Source: Sphagnum magellanicum (taxonomy: Eukaryota > Streptophyta > Sphagnopsida > Sphagnales > Sphagnaceae). Taken from it: a stretch of DNA of 64,000 nt. Positions 48,091-58,713 of the stretch are shown here, in pieces (position 1 is the stretch's first letter; each line of letters opens with the position of its first letter). The position numbers were made by a program, and so were the translations under genes. Location of the stretch: NCBI GenBank assembly GCA_021904315.1, contig CM038917.1:4510041-4574040 (forward strand). Direction: 5' to 3'. The notes under the pieces are model-generated. The model worked only from the letters and a program-made list of their open reading frames with translations. It was not told the DNA's origin and did not search any database.

Positions 48091-49261
48091 GTAATGAATG
48101 TATAATGATTCAAATTTGCACAAAGGCTCATCTACTCTTATTTTCTATTAAGGTGGGTTAACTTGGTGCTTTTCTTTATTTCGCAGTGATCACATGCATT
48201 TCATTGGGCTAACAACCAACACAAAAGGACAACAAAAACTATCAAGGTCATTCAAGTGCCACATCTTTTGCAATTTCTCAAAACTTGTAGGTATGTGCTT
48301 CACACATAAACATTTATCATTTTGAACTCAATATGTTTTGCAGCATCAAAATTAAGTGTGTGTTCTTATTCAAAGGTATGAAGGTTGTGATGAATGGAAT
48401 TTGTTTCAAAGCTCAAGTAGTGAGTAATTAAAACACGAACATGATATTCCTAAGTTTCACATGGGGTTATACTAAAGAGTTTAATTTGAACAAAAGTGGG
48501 ACTCACATCATCTAACTATTCCAAGTAGTTTTGCAACAATTAAAAGTCATGAATTTCGCATACATAGAATACTACAATAATAATCTTTGTCAAAGAAAGA
48601 ATTCCATTCAACAAATGGATTAAAACAACAATAATGTTGGATAAGGTTTGTGCATATGCACGTAATTATGCACATGATGGAGTTGTGCACCAATATTTTT
48701 GGCGATGATCAAGTTTGTCATTCAAATCACATTGAAATGAAATATCAACATGAAAACTAACTAGATTAATGTGTGTTTTAAATTATTCAACAATTTGCCT
48801 TTGTAATTTATCATTTACCATTTTATGTTTAGACCAAATCAATTTTATAGACATTAAAATGCTTGATAGGGGAATAGGAAAAGAGATTTTAGTGGTAGCA
48901 CATGATACAAAATTATGATCGATCAATTTTTTTGACAAAAAATCAACAAAACATGACACTTTTTTTTACATATGGATTATTGGTTGCAAATTACTTTTTT
49001 TGGAAATTGTTTTACTAAGTGATTTTTTACAAAATTTAAGAAGGTGTCATTACATTTATGCCTATTCGTTACAATTTTAAGAATTTTTTGAAATAATGTT
49101 GCTAGTTAAATCAAAATTTACCTAAGGATGCTTACCACCCTAATTCAATCAAGAAATTGAAAAAAAACATTGATTAGGATGCACATCATTTACCTACATT
49201 TATTGAATTGAACATTCATGAACTAAATGATGAATTCATTTAAATAACATTCCTAAAAATC
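48091..49261. other. Upstream region of the TPR-kinase; nothing recognised
   Basis: AT-rich. Only the last 40 bp resemble a degenerate TPR unit. Confidence 0.4.
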
Positions 49262-49339
49262 TCAAAAAAGTGTTGAAGGATTATTAATGAGCCTTCGTGG
49301 ATTAGGACAAAATTTATGTTTAATAAACCAAAAGTGCAT

Positions 49340-51140
49340 TGTCTTGTTAAAAGGATGTTGGAAGATTATCAAGGAGTTTTGGAGGACCTTGACAAGGCTG
49401 ATGTTTTTGAACCAAACAATGCATTCACCTTGAAGAGTCGTGGAAATGTCAAACACATGTTTAATGCCTATCAAGGAGCCTTGGAGGACCTTGACAAGGC
49501 TGATGTTCTTCAACCAAACAATGCATTCACCTTGAGGAATCGTGGAAATGTCAAACACATGTTGCATGACTATCAAGGAGCCTTAGAGGACCTTGACAAG
49601 GCTAATGTTCTAGAACCAAACAATGCATCCACCTTTACGAGTCGTGGAGATGTCAAAAGGATGATGAATGAGTATCAAGGAGCCTTGGAGGACCTTAACA
49701 AGGCTGATGTTCTTGAACCAAACAATGCATCCACCTTGAGAAATCGTGGAAGAATCAAATACATGTTGGATGACTATCAAGGAGCCTTGGAGGACCTTGA
49801 CAAGGTTAATGTTCTTAAACCGAACAATGCATCCACCTTGGGGAGTCGTGGATATGTCAAAAAGATGCTGAAAGAGTACCAAGGAGCTTTAGAGGACGTT
49901 GACAAGGCTAATGTTCTTGAACCAAACAATGCATTCACCTTGAGGACTCGTGGAAGAATCAAATACATGTTGGATGACTATCAAGGAGCCTTGGAGGACC
50001 TTGACACAGCTGATGTTTTTCAACCAAACAATGCATTCACCTTGAGGAATCGTGGAAATGTCAAACACATGTTGCATGACTATCAAGGAGCCTTGGAGGA
50101 CCTTGACACGACTGATGTTCTTGAACCAAACAATGCATTCACCTTGAGGAGACGTGGAGATGCCAAAAGGATGTTGGATGACTATCAAGGAGCCTTGGAG
50201 GACCTTGACACGGCTGATGTTCTTGAACCAAACAATGCATTCACCTTGAGGACTTGTGGAGATGTCAAAAGGATGTTGGATGACTATCAAGGAGCTTTGG
50301 AGGACCTTGACACGGCTGATGTTCTTCAACCAAACAATGCATTCATCTTGAAGACTCGTGGAAGAATCAAATACATTTTGGATGACTATCAAGGAGCCTT
50401 GGAGGACCTTGACACGACTAATGTTCTTGAACCAAACAATGCATTCACCTTGAGGACTTGTGGAAGAATCAAATACATTTTGGATGACTATCAAAGAGCC
50501 TTGGAGGACCTTGACACGACTGATGTTCTTGAACCAAACAATGCATTCACCTTGAGGACTCGTGGAGATGTTAAAAGGATGTTGAAAGAGTATCAAGCAC
50601 CTTGGAGGACCTTGACAGAGCTGATGTTATTGAACCAAACAATGCATCCACCTTGAGGACTCATGGAATAATCAAATACATGTTGGATGACTATCAAAGA
50701 GCCTTGGAGGACCTTGACAAGGCTGATGTTATTGAACTAAACAATGCATCCACCTTGACAAGTCATGAAAATGCTAAATACATGTTGGATGACTATCAAG
50801 GAGCCTTGGAGGACCTTGACAAGGCTGATGTTCTTCAACCAAACAATGCATTCACCTTGAGGATTCGTGGATATGTCAAATACATGTAGCATGACTATCA
50901 AGGAACCTTGGAGGACCTTGACAAGGTTAATGTTCTTGAACCAAACAATGCATTCACCTTGGCGAATTGTGGAAATGTCAAATACATGCAGCATGACTAT
51001 CAAGGAGCCTTGGAGGACCTTGACAAGGCTGATGTTCTTGAACCAAATAATGCATTCACTTTGACGAGTCGTGGACTTGTCAAATACATGCAGCATGATT
51101 ATCAAGGAACCTTGGAGACCATAGATAAAATTCATCATCT
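49340..51140 (+). repeat. 102-bp tandem array encoding about 18 TPR units
   Basis: Near-identical 102-bp units. Conserved positions cover YQGALEDLDKAD and PNNAFTL, while the helix starting KRML/KHML/KYML and the residues after PNNAFTL vary. The last unit (LETIDKIHHLQPNDH) is divergent and leads into the kinase linker. Antisense frames over the array are open only because of the repeat. Confidence 0.88.
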
Positions 51141-53071
51141 TCAACCAAATGATCATTTGATATTGGAAATTCTAAAAACGTTGAAATGGATGTTAAATGA
51201 ATACCGACCCACAATAGAATTGTTGCCATTCAATTCAAGTATTCAATCTTTTACACACAATGAATTGAATTTTGGAACAAGTTTGGGGGAAGGAGCCTTT
51301 GGTATGGTGTATCAAAGTTGTTTGAAAGGCACCAAGATTGCGATTAAAGTTTTAAAATGGAGTGGTTCCTTTAATGAAGGTGCAAAAAAATCTTTCATAT
51401 TTGAAATGCGCACTTTGGGATCTATTCGACATACCAATTTGGTTCGTCTTTTGGGTTATTGTATTGAAGGCTCAAAACATATGTTGGTATATGAATACGT
51501 TTCAAATTCATCTCTTGAAAAATGGTTCAATAAGGACAACCTTTTGGATTGGGAACGACGAATGTGCATCATTATAAGGGTTGCTCAAGGATTAGCACAC
51601 TTGCATAAATGTAATCCGACCATTATCCATCTTGACATCAAACCACAAAGTATCTTTTTGGATCAAGATTACATCCCAAAATTGGCTGATTTTGGGTTGG
51701 CAAAAAATTTTAATGGCAAGGATGAAGATGTGGTATGTGCCCCACCATTCTTTTTTTTATTGGTTATGTGCATGCACACTATATCTTAGTGTGATTATGG
51801 ACCTTGCAAATTTGAACATTCTTTTTGGGCACAACTTGCTAATTTCATAGTTACATTATTATAGGTCATGGAACAAATATGATAAACATTCACAATCTAA
51901 AATGAATATTTGAAAAACACTTAATTTAATAATTCATGAAATTACATTTAATATTACAAAATTTCTTTTTATGTGTGCATGAGTAATGACACAAGGCTTG
52001 GAACTTTTGTGATTGAAAAAAATTCAAAAATAAATTATGGGTTCCTATTGGTATTATATGGGGTCTTGGGTGTGAGTTTTATGAACTTCAACATGTACAT
52101 TCAATGCATGTGACACCTATTGAAATTATTGATTTGTTTGGAAAATTCAAATTCAGGTGGAGTTAACTTTTTCTACACCAGGAACAGTCGGATATATGGC
52201 ACCGGAAATTCTTGAAAAAAAGCAAGCATCAACAAAAAGTGATGTGTATAGCTTTGGAGTCTTGTTGATAAAACTTGTGAATGGATCACCATTCATTTTA
52301 GATGGAAATGAAGTTTACATTCATAAATTTATCCAATGGGCACAAGAGGTTCATATGAAAAAAATTGGATTTCAACAAATTTTCAATGTTGTAATCGATA
52401 ATTCAATCATTGGGTTTGATTACAATGAAGCCAAATCACTTTTGCAAATTTCCCTTCAATGCATCCAAGTAATTTTTCTTCCAAATCTTTTATGTGTGTC
52501 ATTTAATTTGTTGTGAAGCAAATTTGAAAAGCCCAAATCATGGATTTGATGTAGTACTTGAGACAATTTGAAATAAATTAAACTAGATTGTCCACTGAAT
52601 GTAAAACTTCCTAAGAGGGTTTACGCATGAAAATGGTACATTCAATTTCACTTGGAATTCTTTTAGACCATTTGCATGATTGATATGTATAGTTGAAAGG
52701 AATATATTATTTTCAAAGTCAATAAAATTATGTTGTTGAATAAAGATATAAGTTGGTTTCAACATTCTTTTTTGAAGGATATATGTTCAAATTGTGTCGT
52801 TGCAAATTGAAACATAAACATGTAGTTCCATTTATTCGAGCATTTTTCCATGGTTTGATTATAATGTATAACTATTACATAATAAACATCTAACTTTTAT
52901 GACATTTGTTTCTTATAGAAAGATCCAAATCAAAGACCAGGAATCCAAGAAGTTCTGCAACGTTTTGAAGGATTGAACAAAAAGAAAGGCATGCAAAATA
53001 TTCCCACATCAATTCAAGTACATTTCAACATATTATTGAAAAGATTTGTCCCCACTTTCAAATGGATGTGA
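50986..53071 (+). CDS. Open C-terminal part: two TPR units plus non-RD Ser/Thr kinase (403 aa)
   Basis: From the first in-frame ATG after the internal stop, exons 50,986-51,732, 52,157-52,468 and 52,919-53,071 read through to TGA. Kinase landmarks, numbered from this Met: glycine loop GEGAFG (101-106), Lys121, Glu140, HLD (215-217, Leu where RD kinases have Arg), Ser222 at the usual Mg-binding Asn position (DIKPQS), DFG at 235-237, APE at 264-266, and the subdomain XI Arg in NQRP at 359. The domain is of the plant receptor-like/Pelle type. The catalytic Lys and both Asp residues are kept, so activity is possible; the Asn to Ser change may reduce it. Translation from this Met is a hypothesis. 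Confidence 0.6.
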
Positions 53072-55375
53072 TTTGTATATTTATTATATGATTACACTCA
53101 ACATGTATACTTAATGTAACATTTGTCTATATCATTTGTTTATCCTTTTTGTAAATGTGGAAAGGTGTTCCATTAGGTCCATAGATTCAAAGTTTCACAA
53201 TTATTCATAATATGTTGTCATACAACCTGGCAACTTGTGTGTTTTGTATAGATGAAAAATTAAATGTTTATTAAATGAAAAAAAACATTTTTATAATCAT
53301 TTGTATAATCTAGGTGTATGTAAATGTACATATTAATTGGAATCCTTTCAAAAGTTGACCTTTATTAATCTTTCAAAAATTGGCCTTGGTTATGAAAATT
53401 AGCTCTTGTTTAATAATTTGTTACACTTCTTATTTGACACATAAATATGTACTAGTAGAGCACTATAGGAGCATTGAACCTTTTCTCCAAATGGCTTTGG
53501 GCATATGGTCATGTTTAAATTTTCTAGTTCAATATTTCAATTAATTGTTGGACATAACACAACTAATGTTGAAATGATGCCCATTATTTGAAAAAGATAT
53601 TTTCATCAAGTTAACATCCATCATTGTGGGATACTAAATGTTTTTTAGGAATTTCCGGACACCCATTACAATATTAATGGAAAATTTTGTGTTCATAAAT
53701 TTGGATATACCTTAGATATGGGTTTATAAAATGATGATATACTTGAAAACGAAATAATACATTTTTGCATATAATTGCATGTAAATTATAAACCTTCTAA
53801 TTACAGTAGTATATGATGGGTTATTGCCCCTTTTGTTTCCTATTGACAAAATTGTAATGATTCATTATAACTTGATTGTGAACTTCAAATTATGACCTCC
53901 ATTAGGATAATATAAATTAATATGGTTCCATAAAACTTGAACATTCTAACTAGATGTTTGGCCTATGTTTGGCTTATAGATGTTGAACCTTTAAATACCT
54001 AATAAGCCAAAACTAATTTCAAGAAATGTATTTTTGCGGAATATAATTTGATTTTAAATACTTAAAAGGCGTGTGGTCCCAAAGGGTTCCATGATTGGAT
54101 GCAACTAGTGTTGTTTTACGTATCTAATTTTCATTTAAACTAAAAACATATTCTAATCAAATTTAACGTTTCCATGACAATATTGTTTTAATAATTGGAA
54201 TTGCATCATTTTATTTATCCTTAGATTATTAGATACTTAAGTACGCAATATTTGCAAAAATATTGACAAACCAACTTTACATATAATTGAGATTTTATTA
54301 GTTTAAGATTTATCTTTTTTCAATGTCAATTATGTCTCAAAAACAAACAAAAAACAAAAAATAATTTTTTAAAATCATGGTCTTTAGGTTTAACAATCAA
54401 TTGTGATTGCATTATCAAATCATTTTCATTTGATGATCACAAGAATGTGACACTTATCTGCAACATGTGTAAAGTTCAAAACCCTCAATTACCATTGCAT
54501 ATTTTTGGCATACTTTAATTTATTGACAAGCTCACCATTCCATGAGAATATGGCACTATATTATAATATACCATATACTATCATGATACCCCTTTCTTGT
54601 GGTTTCATTTCACCCTTCCCGAATGAAGCTATCATACATTTTCTTCCAGTTTGATTCAAGTCTTCACCAACAAGGCTCTAGTCCTCCAAGAAAAGGGATT
54701 TGTAACTTTTTAATGGGTACACACTGACTTTAATGTGTTATTAGCACAATGCAAAACAATGCATAGTTGCTTGGGGTGTTGTGCACCATTGTTACCCTAT
54801 GTGCTATAATAAACCTTGGGATTAATCCTTTAAACCTTAAAATCCACATTTTTATCAACTTTGTGGCATGTATTGCTTCATTCAAGGTTCACATGAACAC
54901 CCATCATTAGCTTTTGCTTCTAATCAATCTTTGGAGGGGATAACCATTCAAACATCTTAATGTGTGCAACCTCCATTCTAAACCTCAGGTGTTATGGTTC
55001 TTCATGTGTTCATATTATAGGCTTAGTTCCTCCAATCGCTTGGACACCTAGAAACAAGAGAGTATTGATAGTGTTCATGTGTACTACACATAATTAATCT
55101 TGTCAAAGATCCACAATGACATTTTGATCTATAAAAAATGCATGTATTGCCATGCATACAATCTCATATGAATGACATGCAATCCTTAATGCAATGTGAC
55201 CATTTAAAAAAAACACATTCAAGAATAGAAACAAGGGAACAACATCAAAACCAAGGGAAGTAGGTTGTGGGTACCTTGATATTGTAAACTAATGGCAAGA
55301 AGGTATCTAGCTGCATTACTCCTTCAAGGAAATTACACAATGCATGGCCCAATTTTTCAAATGGTAGTTTCACCT
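53072..55375. other. AT-rich intergenic interval; nothing recognised
   Basis: No open frame of note and no repeat that I could match within the window. Confidence 0.45.
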
Positions 55376-55379
55376 ACCA

Positions 55380-56720
55380 CCCCAAACCTGACGCACTCCC
55401 AACTCCTTAAAAGGTTCAAATGTGAACCCAAGTAGAAAGCAACGGATAAGGAGGAGTCGGAGCACGCTCCCTAGCTCACGACCCTTTGAGGGGTAGAGGG
55501 GCAGGTTGGAGCTCCGGGATGGGACTAGGAAGAGTGGACAAGTTTGACTCATTCACACGGACCCTCCATTAACCACTCCAAGTGGTTAGTCCAAAGTTGG
55601 AGCACCTTTGGTGCTAGGAAGAGCCACGGCCCGGACCTTGGGGAAACCATCACCTTCCCCTTTAGAACTCATCATGGAACCTTTTTGGTGTTGGGACAAG
55701 CCACGGGTGAACTCGGACTCACTTTGAACACACACACACTCCGAGCTCGGGAGTAAGCCACCACCTCACTCCCTTGGTGGGGAAGCCAACATCTTCCCCC
55801 CCTTGGGGAAGCCAACCAATTCCCCCCTTATAGTATACTCTGTGACTCTCCACGGAGCCCACATCCAAATGGCTATTTTTCCCGGGACTCCCGTGCGGGA
55901 GTCTCGGAATCGCGCCAAATGGGACTCTCAGGACTTTGAAGCCCCATAACTTTGCGAGAAGATCTCTGATCGCGATGCAATCTGAAGCAAAGTTGTAGCT
56001 CTCGTCGAGAGCTTTCCAACGCCGTGTTGCACTCCCGAATCGGACATCGGGAAGAGGTCGATTCTTGACTTTTAGTGGTCGGGAGTCAAACTGGCAGTTC
56101 GACTCCCGGCCCTTCTTTTGACCATAACTTGTGTTACAAATGTCTGAATGAGCAATGCGAGCCCATTTTAGACATTTACGCTTCAAGAGCTTTCCATTGA
56201 TATAAAGAACATCACAATCCATTGAGGTTTGACCCCTGCAATCGCTCTCTGAAGTTTTGGGAATCCACCGAGACTCCATCTCCCCAAGTGGGAGTTGCCT
56301 TGGAGTGTGAGTGTTCACTCCCTCACACTCCCTAGCACTTTTTTGCACTCCCGAGCACTTTTTTGCACTCCCGGGAGTATGTGATGTGACTCCCGGGCTT
56401 CCTCTTGGTTTAACTCTCGGGCTTCCACTTGCCTTAGCTCCTGGGCTTCCTTTTGGCTTAACTCCCGGGCTTCCCTTTGGCCTGCACCCTTGCAATTCCC
56501 TTTGCCATGGTTGTGAGCGCAAGCTAGGGTTGCGACACTCTCCCCCACTAGAAGAAGAGGTCAATGTCCTCATTGACACTTAGAGTTTTTCTCTCTCACG
56601 GTTGCACTCCCGGGAGCATGCGATGTGACTCCCGGGTCTACTATTAGGCCCGCACCTTGTAACCCCCCCCTTGCCTTGGTCGCAAGCCAAGGCTAGGGTT
56701 GCGACAAAACCTCCCTCCTG
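55380..56720 (+). mobile_element. GC-rich LTR-like element (solo-LTR candidate)
   Basis: A compositional island, clearly GC-richer than its flanks, homologous to the AT-drifted copy at 26,455-27,460. Phrases such as GAGAGCTTTCCAACG and the terminal GTTGCGACACTCTCCCCCAC are typical of plant Ty3-gypsy LTR ends. The end module is duplicated (56,366-56,530 and 56,604-56,715). No gag-pol sequence flanks it. The long minus frame at 55,719-56,579 is a by-product. Confidence 0.5.
56389..56484 (+). repeat. 24-bp minisatellite, four units
   Basis: Units ACTCCCGGGCTTCC plus ten more bases start at 56,389, 56,413, 56,437 and 56,461, inside the LTR-like island. The 26-kb copy lacks the expansion. Confidence 0.8.
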
Positions 56721-56724
56721 AGTC

Positions 56725-58411
56725 CAGTTCAAAAATTCTTATGCCCAATCACATGAAAAGAAAGTTTTTTTGTGGGTAGCTCATAAAAGAATAAGAGGTT
56801 CATTACAATAGACCAATAAAAGATCTTGCACACAAACAAAATTGGAAGAAAATATTTAGTTGAGACAAAGGAAACAAAACTGAAGTTCAATATTTCCCAC
56901 CAATGTTTAGAATGTCATATCATCAACTATCCTCATAATCAACTATTGAGCCTTAAGTAACTACTAAGATTGAAATATCAAAAGCTAATCATCAGTGTAA
57001 ATATATTATTCTCCTTCCCATAATAGAATGAAGCCTCCAACCCATAATCGATACAAGAAATCCCATTCCCTATTCAAACACATAACATTTGCTATCAATA
57101 GACCTCAATTTCCAATACCAAATGCCAACTATTTTTACTTAACATTATGGTGCATTTCCATATAAAATTGAAGGGAAACCTCCGCAAAAACACTTTTAAG
57201 GTAATTATTGTTTCTTCCATCAAAAGTAAACCAAACACAACAAGCATGTGGTCAGAATCTTGTGAGTGTCGTTCACCAAGTATCAAACCACTACCTTCAT
57301 CACAAATGGTAGCAACTAGGTGCAATTCTTCCTCATTCACTACATGAGCTCCCAATAATGGATGCGTGTACAATAATCTGCATAAAATTTTAGACAAATA
57401 ATTATTAAAAAATATATGTCCTGAGTTTCTGGAAGCAAGCATTTCACTCAATCATGATGTTGGCTAGGACTCAAGGGACATTATGGTCCACTTTCCATCT
57501 AGTTCAACAAACATATTTCTGACTTGAAATTTTCACCAACTTGATTCCAATGCAAAAATTGCACACAAATAGTTTAGTTGTAGCCATAGAAATGATAAAT
57601 ACATGTATCATGAACCTTAACTAAAAAGTTGGACTATTGAGAATATATATATTTTTTCACCTTTACTTTAAAATGGGGAACTCCCAAGATGGCCATCTTT
57701 AACAGTCAAATAAGGAATAAAGAGACAAACTTGGACATACCCCACATTTCGATCATATATTGCATATGCCTTGAGGATGTTATAGAGAGAACGTTGCCCA
57801 TGCACATGTTTTTTGTTGGAAAAAAACATGTGATGGAAATGTCAATGAAATATCCCTGATTATATTTAGTTTTGCAACAAAAATTTCATATAACACTAGT
57901 TGCTGTAAGACAAATCGGTTTGATGAACATCATGTTGAATTCTAAGTGCAAACCCCCTTGCTTTTCTTTGATCCCTTGACCCTTCTTACAACATTAAAAA
58001 AATTTGATGCACTCAAAATCTAACTTATATCTCTTGTCCTTGCATGTAAACATAACTTGCACAAACATTGCAATTTCTATGTTAGAACTAGTATATTTTC
58101 CCAGTAATGAAAAAAGTAAAAAAAAACAAGTACCTCATACACTCCTTGATTCATGAGCAGTAAATTTCAGCTACTTGAGACAAGTTGCCACACTAGGCTT
58201 TGTAGACAATCAGGGATGCCCTTGTGCACACAATGTATTACAACCTATGGCTTTCTACGCACCTAGTGTTTCCAATTTCTACCCCCAACTCCAATCATTT
58301 TTCCCCATTTTCGCAATCCATAGTCCTTTCTGTCAAGACCTTAGAGCTATGAGAGACTATAAAAAAAATTTCCAAAAACATTTTGAAATGTTATGTTAAT
58401 TCAAGAAAAAT
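56725..58411. other. Intergenic; minus frame at 57,095-57,451 unassigned
   Basis: The 118-residue minus frame has no domain that I recognise and could be an exon relic. Nothing else seen. Confidence 0.3.
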
Positions 58412-58501
58412 TCACTTCTTGAGAGAGGGCTTTTAGATCTTTGTCGATTTAGAGACCCTGATTTTGTCTAAGATCATCTCCACCCCAAAAACTGCAAAAA
58501 A
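58412..58501 (+). repeat. Dispersed segment P1, second copy
   Basis: Abuts the start of the copy C duplication through a shared A6 run. Confidence 0.85.
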
Positions 58502-58713
58502 CTACTTTCTGTTAAAATAAAATAGTTTTTAATGATCACTATCCCCGCCCAAAAAGTCATAAAAGCCTGTTTAAACACTCAAAGACCATTTATGTCTATA
58601 TCTTGACCAATAATAATCACTGTCCAAATCCATGCTAACTTTTTAACGGGTTAAAATGACCACTGCAAATCGACATAAATACTGGAGAAGAACATGAATT
58701 ACATTACCCCGCT

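Larger units (their letters stand above)
49316..53071 (+). pseudogene. TPR-array receptor-like protein kinase with two disabling changes (three exons)
   Basis: Exons 49,316-51,732, 52,157-52,468 and 52,919-53,071, separated by GT-AG introns of 424 and 450 bp, both phase 0. The first exon encodes about 18 TPR-like 34-residue units (consensus DYQGALEDLDKADVLEP) followed by a Ser/Thr kinase domain. No signal peptide or membrane segment is seen, so a cytoplasmic protein is likely. A one-base loss near 50,597 shifts frame after unit 12, and CAG to TAG at 50,887-50,889 stops unit 15; the kinase part after these is fully open. Degenerate unit-like sequence just upstream of the ATG (about 49,262-49,300) implies the array once began earlier. 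Either a young pseudogene or an assembly with errors in a repetitive exon. Confidence 0.8.

Noticed and set aside
49889-50596. 235-codon minus frame across the TPR array
   Set aside because: Antisense by-product of 102-bp repeats; no domain, and the plus strand encodes clear TPR and kinase.
55719-56579. 286-codon minus frame, Gly/Ser/Pro-rich
   Set aside because: Lies in the LTR-like island; its repeats come from the 24-bp minisatellite, and it is absent in the AT-drifted copy.
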